DNA from: Candidula unifasciata
Lineage: Eukaryota; Mollusca; Gastropoda; Stylommatophora; Geomitridae
Direction of reading: 5' to 3'
Assembly: GCA_905116865.2 (NCBI GenBank)
Contig: CAJHNH020005011.1
Coordinates: 293,227-357,226, forward strand
Length of the DNA: 64,000 nucleotides
This document shows, piece after piece, positions 23,450 through 35,573 of this stretch; the stretch's first letter is position 1, and every line of letters starts with the position of its first letter. The translations under genes and the position numbers were made by a program. The notes beneath the pieces were generated by a model. The model was not told where the DNA came from. It did no database searches and was given only the letters and a program-made list of their open reading frames with translations.

Positions 23450-25835
23450 CCAGGTCCCTGCACGCTTGTCCTCGTTTGACACCAGTTTGCAATTAAATAC
23501 AGACAAAGAGAAGGGGAAGGCTTTCCTGAAGAGGTTCATTTCACAGACAGACTACAATGATGGAGATAACAGAGATAGAGTTAGAGAAGATCTGACAGCA
23601 ATTTTAAAGAACAAACCTTATCAACACATAATACGGGTGGAGGGGCAAAAGACACTGCGCCTGGGTCCGACGAAGTTAGATATTCCCACATGAAAGACAT
23701 GAATGATGCAGACCTGGTGGAGATGACTGCTTGTTTCAACCAGAGCATTAGGACAGCTTCAGTCCCAGAAGAGTGGATGCACAGCTACCTGATTCCACTT
23801 CCTAAGCCTGGCAAGGATCATTCAACACTCAGTGGCTTTAGGATCATAACCCTACAAAACACCTTTGGTAAAGTGCTGGAGAAGTTGGTGGCAAGTAAGC
23901 TACAAGAATTTTTGGAACAGAGAAATCTCCTTCCACGAGGTTTGGGAAGTTACCGGCCGGGGAAAAACACATGGTCAAATGCAGCCACTTTTGCCTCTGA
24001 TACCTTCGAAGGTTTTCAGAACAGACAGGAAACGATGGCAGCGGAAATTGATTTAGAAGATGCTTACAACAGAGTCAGATACAGTATCTTGGTGAAGAAG
24101 GGAGTCTGTCTGTGGTTGGTGAATAGTATAGCAGCTGTTTTGTATACTCGCCGGTAGCTCTTCGCCTGGGTTCATTGACCTCTGAACCATGTATTATAGC
24201 TCCAGGACTGCCAGAGGGATCTGCAATTTCACCTGTACTATTCAATGTTTTTACTAGCAAGATTGTTGCCCGGAAACACATGGAGTTGGCAGTAAATTGA
24301 TATTTGCAGATGATGTTTTTGTATATAGGAGAGGGAGAGATTGGAATCAGATAGCTGAAGCGTTACAGGCAACAGTAGATAAGGTGATAGACTGGTGTGC
24401 AGAGTTGAGTGTTGTAATCAACTCAGAAAAGGCAACCGTCCTGTGGTGTTCTTTATACAACCGGATTGTTAGAGCTGATGTTCCCAGACTCAAAATAAAT
24501 GGCAGGAACATCAAAAGAGACAGCAGACAGCGGTACCTGGAAATCACCTTTGACAGAAGTTTGTCTTTCATGGATCCATAGAGGGAGTTGTGACAAGGGC
24601 TCAAAAAGGTCTAAATGCACCAAAGATTATGACAGCGATGGACATGAAGCAGAAAATGCTGTTCACACTTTACCAGCACTTAATCATCTCAGTGATTGAT
24701 TATGGATTGGGGCTACTCACTGTCTCGAAAAGTCAAGCAGAAAAATTTGAGCGCATACAGAATGAAGCTATGCGGCTGATCCGGGGTAGTACAAGAGACA
24801 CCCCGATTGATTGAATGCGATACATCCTTGCATTGCCGACCATTGAAGATGGGCTTAAGGTGCTGCAGGCTAAGTTATACCTCAGAGTAGCTGCAGACAG
24901 GAAACACCATCTGTATGAAGTTTTGGTTGTAGGTAAGGGTCAGAGGCTGAAAAGGGGAAAATCATAGATGGCTCAAAGGAGAAGACAAAAAAAAGTATGC
25001 ATGCCGGAGAACATCAGGAGAGTAGAGAAGTGGGTCAGAATATCAGTGGGAAAGTCTGACTGTGTAGGGTTATGATAACTTTGGGCCGGGTGTGCAGAGA
25101 GTGGCCAGCGGGTGCTACGGAGGTTGAAGTCCAACACTCGAGTCACGACAATTTACGCCCAGGTGATCTGATTATCTATACAGATGATTCAGTGTTGAGA
25201 GAAAAGAGAAGTGCCTGGGGGTTCGTAGTGAAAACAAATGAAAATCTTTAGTGCAAGATAGCCTAGCATATGATACCACAACATCTAGCATGAGAATGGA
25301 GGTGGGGGCGGTAACTGCAGCTCTCCGGTGGCTAGAGAACAAGATGCATACACGTGTCGTGATTGTAACAGACTCTGGAAGTATTCTGAAAATGGTGAAG
25401 ACAGGGACGCTTCGAGCAGAGTGGCAAGCTTCACTGGAAAGTTCACGGGTGGTGAGCATACTTTGGATCTTTTCTCCAGGCCATGCCGGCGTAGTGGATA
25501 ATGAAGAGGCAGACCGATTGACTGGATCCGCATCACTAAGTGGTGAATTGATACATGACAAGGCAGATGTGGTCAAGTTCCTTTAGGAACAAGCAACGGA
25601 ATTAGTTGAGAAAGTAGATTATTATGGACTGCAGAGAATGAGGCACCTTGGTGTAAACAGAGGGTCTGGCCGGCTCACCACACGTAGAGGTAAGGCAAGA
25701 CGGACTTTTAACCACATTGTGACCGGTACCACCAGTATTGGAACTCTGCGTTGGCTTCTGAAGATGAGGACGGAGTATGCATGGGAATGCCCGGGTGCTG
25801 TGATGTCAATTCTTGACTCAACTCAACTCAACACT
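23450..25835 (+). pseudogene. LINE polyprotein pseudogene with RT and RNase H
   Basis: The best-preserved retroelement here. In order and in shifting frames: a pre-RT linker (23490-23640); RT fingers LIPLPKPGKDHSTLSGFRII; motif A EIDLEDAYNRV (near 24055); motif B GLPEGSAISPVLFNVFTSK (near 24205); motif C FADDVFVYRR (24300); thumb FERIQNEAMRLIRGSTRDTP (to about 24810); RNase H IIYTDDSVLREKRSAWGF (25170), MEVGAVTAALRWLE (25300), VIVTDSGSIL (25362) and PGHAGVVDNEEADRL (25475). RNase H acidic residues are all present, though the usual TDG is TDD. RNase H places it in the I-like superfamily of LINEs. At least three frameshifts and several stops make it inactive. The 3' end is near GTGATGTCAATTCTTGACTC and a CTCAA triplet repeat. 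No endonuclease was found upstream, so it is 5'-truncated. Confidence 0.9.
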
Positions 25836-25952
25836 AGTTTCCAGCAGACAGTTAATTGACACTGACTTCTTCGCTCCACAGTCTATAGACTGCAGCGTGT
25901 TTACATGTCCCCAGTCCACACATGACTGCCCACCTGAGTCTGTCTGGTTCAT

Positions 25953-26270
25953 TATTGAATGCTAGCAGATGTGTGACTGATGTCTGTTCCAACATATCAA
26001 TGATTATGTGAATTAGTGTACAAGCTTGTTGTTTACTGGCATTCACAGGAGGACCAGAAAAAACTACAGGAGTCACCAAAAAGGATGACACAGGACAAGA
26101 GGAAAGTCAACCAGAAGGCGAAGAAGAGGATGGCGTAGATCAACAAGAAGCGAGGCAACCAGCAGCCACTACAGAGCATAGCAAGGAAGGGTTAAATGAC
26201 AGTGAAACAGAAGGTGAAGCAAAGGACCAAGAGAAGACCACGACTGTGCACGAAGAAGACCAGACTAGGA
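25953..26270 (+). pseudogene. CFAP44: Duplicate of CFAP44 intron end and exon head
   Basis: Matches 27944-28305: both have ATGTCTGTTCCAACA, TGAATTAGTGTACAAGCTT and TTTACTGGCATTCACAGG before the exon start. The exon-like part begins at 26049 in the same phase as the real exon at 28044 and reads EKTTGVTKKDDTGQEESQPE, corresponding to EKTTGVTEKDNTEQEESQPK in the gene. It is shorter by internal repeat units (one EEDGV block). Similarity stops at about 26270, where retroelement coding begins in the same open frame. No donor site is apparent, so it is probably a dead duplicate; use as an alternative exon cannot be excluded. Confidence 0.8.
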
Positions 26271-26284
26271 TGAGGGCCAGTTCG

Positions 26285-26760
26285 AGGGCCAGTCCTACCG
26301 GTATCCCCGTGCGCTTCCTCAAGGCTGGGCAGATTTATAAAGGTAAATTCAACAAGGTCGCATACGCTCCTACGATGCTTGACTGTGCGAGGGAGTGGTT
26401 ACTGTCGGTTGACCTACCTTGTCAAGTAAAGTAGCCACAGTTAATCTGGAAGACTGGCCTGCGACCCCACGAAGTCCTACACTCTGCGGAAAAACTTAAG
26501 CTCATTATAATTGAGCTGACCGTGCTGTATGAGTCACGGATGGACGAAAGTCATATGTATAATCTCGAAAAATACAGTAACCTCGCGGCTGATCTGAGGA
26601 GAGACGAAGCGGACACAGTAAGAATCTTCGCTGTCGAGGTAGGCGCAAGAGGTCTGGTCTCAACTTCCATGTACAATGTGATAAAGTAACTGGGCTTGAG
26701 AGGAATGAGCGCAAGCGAGCACTAAAACAGATGGGCGAGGCTGCTGAGAGAGCCCCGAGC
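26285..26760 (+). pseudogene. Retroelement C-terminal domain remnant
   Basis: Reads GIPVRFLKAGQIYKGKFNKV, LDCAREWLLSVDL, then after one stop GLRPHEVLHSAEKLKLIIIE, LTVLYESRMDESHMYNLEKY and VEVGARGLVSTSMYNVIK. This matches the widespread metazoan retroelement C-terminus of form LRPDxVLxS...LxELTVPWE...EVGCRGFxxxS. The P-D and E-x-T spacing looks like a PD-(D/E)XK nuclease fold, though here the aspartate is histidine. Two in-frame stops show decay. The order is C-terminus here and N-terminus further downstream. Confidence 0.7.
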
Positions 26761-27067
26761 TGGCTTTGGACACAACGGACATCGTGGGTGACGGCCCTCT
26801 GTAGGCTGGTCTAGGTATCTGGTAGAAAAGAAGTCTTATCCCTTAAAAGTCCATCTTGTCCGAATTGTCTGCCAGTGTCCTTCTGCCATTAGTCAACAAA
26901 GTCTAACATGTGTCAGATAAACCAACCGTAAGCTTGCCACTTGGTCGTTTATGCCGGGTGTTCTAATAGGCTACCGCCGCGATTATGTTAAACAAGCTTC
27001 GAATCTCACAGTACCTGTTGCATAGTCACCAATTTTGTCATGTCCCTGTCCGAGAACATCCGGTAAT

Positions 27068-27240
27068 ACGTGCAGCAGGAGCAGATCAAGCCTGAGCTTC
27101 ATGAACTCAGGTGGGCCCACTCTCTGAAATTGTCTAGGAGCTTGTGGGCCGAAACAATTATGGATGAGGGATCACTTCTACTGATGTTTGGTAGACTCCT
27201 GCTGTACATGCTTCCATGTGGAGTTTCTTCTTATTGTACG
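27068..27240 (+). repeat. Dispersed repeat, family 2, copy 2
   Basis: Matches 1395-1570. Its place between two parts of a retroelement suggests it belongs to the untranslated region of that element. Confidence 0.7.
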
Positions 27241-27462
27241 TGGCTAGCCCAAAAGACAACCAGAAAAGACTAGTGGACACCTATGGAAAGACTGGCGCCC
27301 CGGCAGCGCCGGAATGTAAACTGGCATTCTGAAGACAGAGGGTTAACTGTGGACCGCGCTGATCACCCCTAACACAGTATAATACCTCTGATTTCGATAA
27401 ACCAAATAGAAATATGTCCTCAGGGTCCATCGAAAGAGAGGAAGAATAATGGACCTAACCCG

Positions 27463-27943
27463 ATGGATACTAAGGGTAAAGGCCCTGCTAGCTCCCGGCT
27501 TGAGATTATTGTCCAAAGATCGGGTTGGCAATGTACATGTGGAAAGAGCTTCACGTTGTTGCATGTTCTAAGAAATCATGCCGGAAGGATGCAAAGTGAG
27601 CGTGCGCCATGCAGTAAGCGTCTTAGTATAACTACTACTCCTGTGGTACTTACTAAGTCGTCAGGGATCGATGGGCAGGGTATACCCCACTCGCCCAGAG
27701 AGGCCCATGACGTCGACTACGGAGGCACACATTTGAGATTACTGAAGAAGTCCGTTCGAGTATCAAGTTTCCACCTGCAAGCGATAAGGTGTCGTGGTGC
27801 AAACTTGAGAGTACACTGTGTAAGAAAAAAAATCATGATGTTAAGCAAAAGTCGTTAGGTGACAAGCTAACACGGTTTGTTAATATAATATACGAGCAAT
27901 GTTCCCGCGAGTTCGGGTCAGTTGAGAAGACGCAGATCGAATG
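27463..27943 (+). pseudogene. Retroelement N-terminal zinc-finger remnant
   Basis: Reads GWQCTCGKSFTLLHVLRNHA followed by GRM, a C2H2-like finger (C-x-C-x12-H, ending ...APC) as found at the N-terminus of some LINE polyproteins. In a second frame from 27747 it reads SSIKFPPASDKVSWCKLEST and later LTRFVNIIYEQCSREFGSVE, the conserved linker of form IKWPxAxDxxxWxxLxxxL...Y...REFG. It stops at 27943, exactly where the CFAP44 duplicated block begins. One frameshift lies between the two parts. Confidence 0.65.
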
Positions 27944-28043
27944 AAATATTGAATGACTGCAGATGTATGACTAATGTCTGTTCCAACACATGAATGATTT
28001 TGTGAATTAGTGTACAAGCTTTTTTGTTTACTGGCATTCACAG
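27944..28043 (+). promoter_or_regulatory. CFAP44: CFAP44 intron end and splice acceptor
   Basis: TACAAGCTTTTTTGTTTACT followed by GGCATTCACAG gives a pyrimidine tract and acceptor AG at 28042-28043. The intron end is duplicated at 25953-26048. This acceptor means the methionine codon at 28010 lies in the intron and is not the protein start. Confidence 0.75.
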
Positions 28044-31000
28044 GGGGACAAGAGAAAACAACAGGAGTGACCGAAAAGGATAACACAGAACAAGAGGAGA
28101 GTCAACCAAAAGCCGAAGAAGAGGATGACATGGAACAACAAAAAGAGGATGGCGTAGAACAACAAGAAGTGGATGGCGCAGAACATCAAGAATGGGGGCA
28201 ACCCGCAGCCACTACAGAGCATAGTAAGGAACAGCTAAATGCAAATGAAATAGAAAATGAAGCGAAGGACCAAAAGGAGACCACGGCTGTCCACGAAGAA
28301 GACACTAAACCAGAGCAAGCCAGCAAAAACGCTTCCCAAGCTCCAGTGAATGAGCTGACTGTTGCTACTCTGATTGATGAGGCTAGGGGCGGTCGTGCCG
28401 ACTCATTCCTCAGTGTTGAAACAGAAGAAACCGACGAGGATGAGAAGAGGACTCCCCAGGAAGTGGTTTACGATTGGGAGGAAGAGCTGAATGAATACGA
28501 TGAGCCGGATATTTACCCATCTGAGAAAGATTATAAGTGGATCACAGAGCTGGTGGAGGTCACAGAAGAAGAGGAAGCCACACCTGTGGAAATCTCTCTA
28601 CCAGAACAGGCTGCGGTAACCGAGGAGAAGGAAGCAGGACAAGAAGGAGAATCAGCCGTTCGGGAAGAGAAGAAAGAGAAGGAGAGCGATGCTGGGTCTG
28701 AGATTAATGAAGTAGCAGAAACTGCACCTGTCGCAACAGAGCAAGAGCAGGAAGAAGAACCGCCAAAGAAAATGTTCAAAACGGTGTTAGTGAGAAAACT
28801 CATTGAAAGACCTCCTAAAATACACTACACACCTTCAGAGGAAAGGATGACTCACCACACTGACGACCCGAGCTTTTTCTCTAAAGAGCCCATTAGTCTC
28901 CTGTATGCGTTTGGCTACGACAGCCAGAGAATGGCAAACCTCCACGTTCTGGACGAGACCACACTGCTGTACATGTCAGGCTTCGTGCTGACCTTCCTCA
29001 ACCACAGAACGCTGGGGAAATCTTATCTTCGATGTCTCGGTGGCTCTTGTTTTGGAGCACTAGCAATTCACCCCAGTAAAAAACTGTTTGCAGCCGCCGA
29101 GAAAGGACGCTATCCATTAATTGGAATCTGGTCGTGGCCAAAGCTGCAGCTGTTCCGGAAACTGAAAGAGGGAACGGATAAAGTGTATGCCTCTGTGAAC
29201 TTTAGCCCAGATGGTAGACACCTGGCATCACAAGGCGGAGACCCAGATTACCTGATTACCGTCTGGAACTGGCTGGCCGAGTCACCCCTGCTCCGTGTCA
29301 AGTCTCACGCCCAGGATGTCTTTAGGGTCACGTTCTCCAGGGAGCTGGCTGGACGGCTGACCACTTCCGGCTTATGTCATATCAAATTCTGGAAGATGGC
29401 GAACACATTTACCGGACTGAAACTGAAAGGTGACATTGGGCGGTTTGGTCGCACTGAGCTGTCCGATATTGAAGGCTATGTGGAAATGCCTGATGGAAAA
29501 GTTGTCAGCGGAACTGAGTGGGGGAACCTCTTAGTGTGGGAGAACGGTTTAATCGTGGCCGAACTGTGTGTGAAGAACGACGTGCCTTGTCATGATGGTA
29601 TTGTCCGACAAGTGCTGCTCAACGAGGGCGAGTTCTACACAACAGGCCAGGACGGCATGGTGAAGACTTGGAGCTTCGATGCCGTGGACACGGCTGAGAT
29701 CAACACCAGTGAGGAGAGCATCAAGGTACCGCTCAAAGTGTTGGCAAAAGTAAGCGTCAACGAAGGCGCGGATATTTGGTCCATTGTTCCGGACATGCAG
29801 GAATCAGATTCAACATCGGTGTTCTGGTTCGCGCAGGACGGCAAGGGTACTATCTGGAAAGTCGATCTGTCGTTTCTTAACACTGCAAAGGAACCAACAG
29901 TTATCTCCACGGCTCACGGTGGACCCATCGTCGGCTGTAAGTGCTCCCGCCTGGACACCATTTTTACCACACTGGGAGCCGACGGACAAGTTCGAGTCTA
30001 CAATTACATCACCAAGGAATTATTGGCTAGAGCCGCATTCAGCGCCCGAGGCTCCTGTCTGATCTGGCCATCAGTGTTAGACCCCTTCAACACAACCATG
30101 ATCGCTGGCTTTACAGATGGCACGTTTCGGGTTCTGGCTCTGTCTGGAGAATCTAGCGACAACCTCCCAATGACTCTCAACTTGGAGCAGGTCAGGAAAC
30201 CTCACTCGCAAGCACTGACCACGATGGAAGTGGACACTGACGGAGAGCTTTTTGTCACTGGAGGTGAAGACGGTACCATATTTTTCTTTGATGTGCGACA
30301 GGACTACCTGCCAATGGCCTTTGTCCAAATGCCGGACTGGAAGCCAGTGAGAATTGTGGCCTGGTCAAGAAGTATATCAGACAGAAAAACAGTGTTTGCA
30401 GCTCTCGATGGTGGCACTATACAAGAAGTTCTGGCGCCAACGTGGGAGGAAATAGATAACGAGACGTCGTATTTTCATGTTGATGCAAAGCTGCTCAGGC
30501 GATATGACTTCATGAGCATAAAGTCACAGCTGAGACACAACGAAGAACTACAGAGAGAAAGAATCGCAGAGGAGGCCAGACAAGCTGCAATGGAAGAAGA
30601 GAACAGACAAAGAATAGCAGATGGTATAGAGACACAATCTCAGCAGGATCTTCGTCTCATGCTAGAGGCGGAAGAGATGGAGAGAATGAAGGTAGACGAG
30701 AAACCCAAGAAAAAGTGGGAGCCGTACATTCCAGCGGAACCTAGCCCCATCTTGTTGATGATTCCCTGTCCATTTCAAAATGGCGAACTGGTGCTTTCAA
30801 TGGGAAAATATGACGCCGGCTACTTGTACATGGTCAAACTCCTTGACAACGAAGAGAATCCTTCCTATGAAGCGAAACCACAGGAGCCAATTGCAGCCAT
30901 TCCCGTGAACGAGTCGGATGATGTTCCTATGACAGCCTACACCATTAATTCTGACGGCGAAACCGTATTCTGGGGCTTTGAGGATGGCAGAGTTAGAATC

Positions 31001-33522
31001 CAACACTTGGCATTTCCATTTGACATGGAGAGCGTCGGTGCACACTGGACTATGGGGGTCCATGATTGCATCAGGGGCTCTTTGACATCCCTAGCTCTGG
31101 ACAAGGATGGCATGTTCTTGATCACTTGTGGAAACGATGGCAACTGCTTCCTGCACAGTCTCGTGCCAGTGACGGATGTAGAGACGTACACGTCACAGGT
31201 GAAGACTCCTCAGATCCCTGTCAGACAGGCTCGAATGGACATCCAAGACATTCTGAGTCCAACTGCTTACACGCTTGAGGTGTCTAAAACTATCGAGAAA
31301 GAGATGGCCCTGCTGGCTACAGCCAAGCGTAACAAAGCAGCCAAGCGAGAAGAGATTGTTCGCTTACGTCTCATGTTCTATGATATAGTCAGACGGAACA
31401 ACGAGCTCCCAGAGCACTGCCGTCTGACAGAGACTGAGTTTATAATTACCAAAGATGGCGCCGTTAGAAGAGAAGCAGAAATAGACCAAGCTCTAAAGCA
31501 ACTTGATTTGGAGATGGCGTGGGAGAGAGAGCGATGCAGCATCGCCTTGAACAAGCTGAAGTCGTTTTACAAGGATCATGTCGAATGTCATCACTTTATC
31601 GTGAAGGCCTTCAACTCCAACCTGGCTGTAAGCTCCTTCAGACTGACCTCGTTTCCCCCATTCTTTGAGGTAGCCAAAGACAAGATCCTGCACCAGAGCA
31701 CGCCTCACGGAGTTGAGTCCAGCATCGGCGACGACGACGTTTCTGGGGCGTCCAGTACCATTTATGAGCACGAGCCAAAGCCAAAACGGAAACGAGGCAT
31801 GGACAAGTTCGTCTACCAACGGCTGGTGAGACTCTGGGAACGAAAGCAAAAGAAGATCCTTCGACGGCACGTGTGGAAAGAATTTCTGGCCACGGAACCA
31901 AAAGGCAAGGAACTCAGGGAAGAAGACAGAGCCATAGAGGAAGCTACCAACACAATAGGAGACATGAAGCTCAAGATGGCTGCTGACTACAAGATTCCCG
32001 ACAGCAAGAAGCTGACGGAACATCGAGGTCGCAAGCGTCTTGTATATTTGGAGGAAATTATCTATAAGCTAAAAAGCAACTTCAACACATCATTAATTCA
32101 ACAGTTGCAACGTAAGACTCAGCTTATAGAACAAATGAACAGCTACCGGAATATTGTACTCGAACACCAGAGTCTGCTTCCCAAGGAGGAGCGCCTAGAG
32201 GTCCCGGAGATTGAAAAACTCAGCCCAGATGAAAACCCAAGACGGCACCTGGAATGCACGCCTGATGAAGTCAAAGCTTATAAACAGCAACTGGAGGAGA
32301 GGTCCAAGATGGCAGCCACGCAGGTTACCACACATAAAACTAAAAAAGTAGAAACACCAGTTAAACGGAAGCAACACGCCGGACAACTTTACAAGAAAGT
32401 ATCGAGTACAAACAAGTTGCCGCTACACGAAGTAACCGACGAGGAGAAGGTCAAAGAAGAAGGACACGACCTGGGCAATTTTGTGGAAACGATTCCTTGC
32501 GAGCCGTCGACTCTAGAGAAGCGTATCATGCACGTGAAGCTGCAAGTGGCCAGGCACTATCAACAATACTACATTAACAAGATCGCAGAGGAGTGCTTCA
32601 TTTTCAACGCCCAGATTAAAGTTCTGAGGCATCGAAAAGCAAAACTGGATTATCTGTTAAAAACTGCTGACCAAAGAATGGTGGTTCTGACCCAGGAGTT
32701 TCTGCTGGCTCAGAGAAGCGAGGCCATGGAAGCAGCGATGGAAGCACAGATTATGGATGCCAACAAAGAAAAGAAAGAATATGCGGCACATGTGAAAGCC
32801 TTGTCAAAGAAACAAGAAGCAGTTAAGAAAGACATGGATGGCTTCCTTAAACAAAAGAACGTTTTGCTTCAAGATGTTATGCAGATTGCTTCGAAAGTTC
32901 CCGTCTTTGAAAAGTACTTGATCCGTGTCTTCAACAAAAAGATTAGCAAACCTAAAGTTAAAGAGCTGGGGGTCAAGATAACAGAATCCCAGGTCTCGTC
33001 CGGAAGTGACGACGACAGTGACTCCAGCAGCGATATGGACATGGATTTGGATGAAGATGATGACGACGGGCTGGACATTGATTTCCCGCCCCCAGAGCTC
33101 AACAAAGACGTCTACGACCAGGTGGTTGAAGTCCGCAAAGGGCGTGTTGCTATCGACGAGCACGAACAGGCCGCCAAGGAGGTCTTCGACGAGCTGGCAG
33201 CCAGCATCAACACACTGAAGGGCAAAATTGCCGCTGCTGACAAGGAGTTCGAAAAAGGCCGAAAGGAATTGGAGGCGTTCACCAAAGAAAAGCAGCAGTT
33301 CCTCAACGCAATCGACATTGCCGTCTCGCTGAACCTACACCAGATTCTTCACACGGACAAGGACCTCAGTGTGGCTCTGGTCACCGAGAACAGCACTATC
33401 AGTAGGCTCCGACAGCGCATCCCAGAGCTGTTGAAAGAGAAGAGGCTGCAGAGGAAGAAGGTCCTGGAGGTGAAGAAGCAACACTTTCAGCTGCAGAGGG
33501 AGAAACAGAGGTTTCTAGACAG
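28044..33522 (+). CDS. CFAP44: CFAP44 (WDR52), giant internal exon
   Basis: Encodes about 1,826 residues of cilia- and flagella-associated protein 44. In family knowledge CFAP44 and CFAP43 form the tether of the two-headed inner dynein I1/f in motile cilia and sperm tails. Counting codons from 28010: an acidic, Q/E/K-rich low-complexity N-terminus (13-250); family motif RPPKIHYTP (about 265); WD40 repeats (about 300-860), with ASVNFSPDGRHLASQGGDPD, GHIKFW-like CHIKFWKMANTFTGLKLKGD and EGYVEMPDGKVVSGTEWGNL diagnostic; a charged linker (about 800-910); a second WD region (about 910-1065); long coiled coils (1100-1838) with an acidic D/S patch near 1664-1698. The total is close to the ~1,850-residue family length with no internal stop. 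Exon start is phase 1 at the acceptor; it ends at CAG|GTGAGA in phase 2. The upstream first exon was not found. An exon this long is unusual for a gene that is many-exon in vertebrates. Confidence 0.93.
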
Positions 33523-33709
33523 GTGAGAGTGGTTGTCATGTCTTGTCCTCGACTTTCTCGGTACGGAAGTGGGTCGCACTAGTTGAGTGCCTGGCAATGA
33601 CAGCCGCTACTGACAGAGATGGCATACTGCAGGCCCAGGTAATAGAGTGGAGTAGTCAGGGATACAAAATACTTGCTTCATAGGGAACTGGAATCATGAC
33701 CACTTAATG

Positions 33710-35085
33710 CCACTAAAAGATCTGTTGGTGCCATTATATACTATGTTGGTTCCATTATATGATCTGTTGGTGCCATTATATGATCTGTTGGTGCCACTAT
33801 AGAATCTGTTGGTGCCACTATATAATCTGTTGGTGCCATTATATGATCTGTTGGTGCCATTATATAATCTGTTGGTTCCATTATATGATCTGTTGGTGCC
33901 ATTATATGATCTGTTAGTGCCACTATAGGATCTGTTTGTGCCATTATATAATCTGTTGGTTCCATTATATGATCTGTTAGTGCCATTATATGATCTGTTG
34001 GTGCCATTATATAATCTGTTAGTGTATTTATGTGATCTGTTGGTGCCTTTATATGATCTGCTGTTGACATTTTATGATCTGTTGTTGACATTATATGATC
34101 TGTTACTGCCATTATATGATCTGTTGTTGACATTATATGATCTGTTGTTGACATTATATGATCTGTTACTGCCATTATATGATCTGTTGTTGACATTATA
34201 TGATCTGTTACTGCCATTATACGATCTGTTGTTAACATTATATGATCTGTTGTTGACATTATATGATCTGTTGTTGACATTATATGATCTGTTGTTGACA
34301 TTATATGATCTGTTGTTGACATTATATGATCTGTTACTGCCATTATATGATCTATTGTTGACATTATATAATTTGTTACTGCCATTATAGGATCTGTTGG
34401 TGCCATTATATAATCTGTTGGTGCCATTATATAATCTGTTAGTGTATTTATGTGATCTGTTGGTGCCTTTATATGATCTGCTGTTGACATTTTATGATCT
34501 GTTGTTGACATTATATGATCTGTTACTGCCATTATATGATCTGCTGTTGACATTATATGATCTGTTGTTGACATTATATGATCTGTTACTGCCATTATAT
34601 GATCTGTTGTTGACATTATATGATCTGTTACTGCCATTATACGATCTGTCGTTAACATTATATGATCTGTTGTTGACATTATATGATCTGTTGTTGACAT
34701 TATATGATCTGTTGTTGACATTATATGATCTGTTGTTGACATTATATGATCTGTTACTGCCATTATACGATCTGTTGTTGACATTATATAATCTGTTACT
34801 GCCATTATACGATCTGTTGTTGACATTATATGATCTGTTGTTGACATTATAGGATCTGTTGTTGACATTATATGATCTGTTGTTGACATTATATGATCTG
34901 TTGTTGACATTATATGATCTGTTGTTGACATTATATGATGTTACTGCCATTATATGATCTGTTGTTGACATTATATAATTTGTTACTGCCATTATATGAT
35001 CTGTTGTTGACAGTATATGATCTGTTGGTGTCATTATATGATCTGTTAGTGCCATTATATGATCTGTTGGTGCCATTTTTTGATC
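33710..35085. repeat. 21-bp minisatellite in CFAP44 intron, ~65 copies
   Basis: Unit contains GATCTGTTGTTGACATTATA, with TTACTGCC and TTGGTGCC variants. A 420-bp block (20 units) is duplicated: the rare AGTGTATTTATGTGATCTG occurs at 34021 and again at exactly 34441. A 396-codon minus frame (MSTTDHI repeats) is a by-product of the 21-bp period. Confidence 0.95.
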
Positions 35086-35164
35086 TGGCCTGTTGACACT
35101 ATTCTGTGACGAGTTAACACTTTTCAGTGGCATGAAGACACTTGGCTATTACCTGCTGGCATTA

Positions 35165-35415
35165 GTCTATGACATGCTGATACTGCTCTATGACATGCTA
35201 ATACTGCTCTATGACGTGCTGATACTGCTCTATGACATGCTGATACTGCTCTATGACGTGCTGATACTGCTCTATGACGTGCTGATACTGCTCTATGACG
35301 TGCTGATACTGCTCTATGACATGCTGATACTGCTCTATGACGTGCTGATACTGCTCTATGACGTGCTGATACTGCTCTATGACGTGCTGATACTGCTCTA
35401 TGACGTGCTTACACT
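35165..35415. repeat. 21-bp minisatellite, second family, 12 copies
   Basis: Unit CTCTATGACGTGCTGATACT(G), with GACATGC variants. It has the same period as the array before it but an unrelated sequence, and it decays into degenerate units up to about 35560, just before the next exon. Confidence 0.93.
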
Positions 35416-35573
35416 ACGCTCTAAGCTGCTGACAATATTCTATGAACTCCTGACACTTTCTGTAACGTTATGACACTGTTCAGTGACGTACTGACACTAT
35501 TCTATAACCTCCTGACACTATTCTGTGACATACTGACACTATTCTATGACCTACTATTTCTACTCCTGGCCAG

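Noticed and set aside
28010..28043. Methionine at 28010 as the CFAP44 start
   Set aside because: The first 12 residues (MYKLFCLLAFTG) are read from a pyrimidine-rich intron end. An acceptor AG follows at 28042-28043 and the same intron end is duplicated at 25953.
33741..34931. 396-codon MSTTDHI repeat frame as a gene
   Set aside because: By-product of a stop-free 21-bp unit inside a CFAP44 intron.
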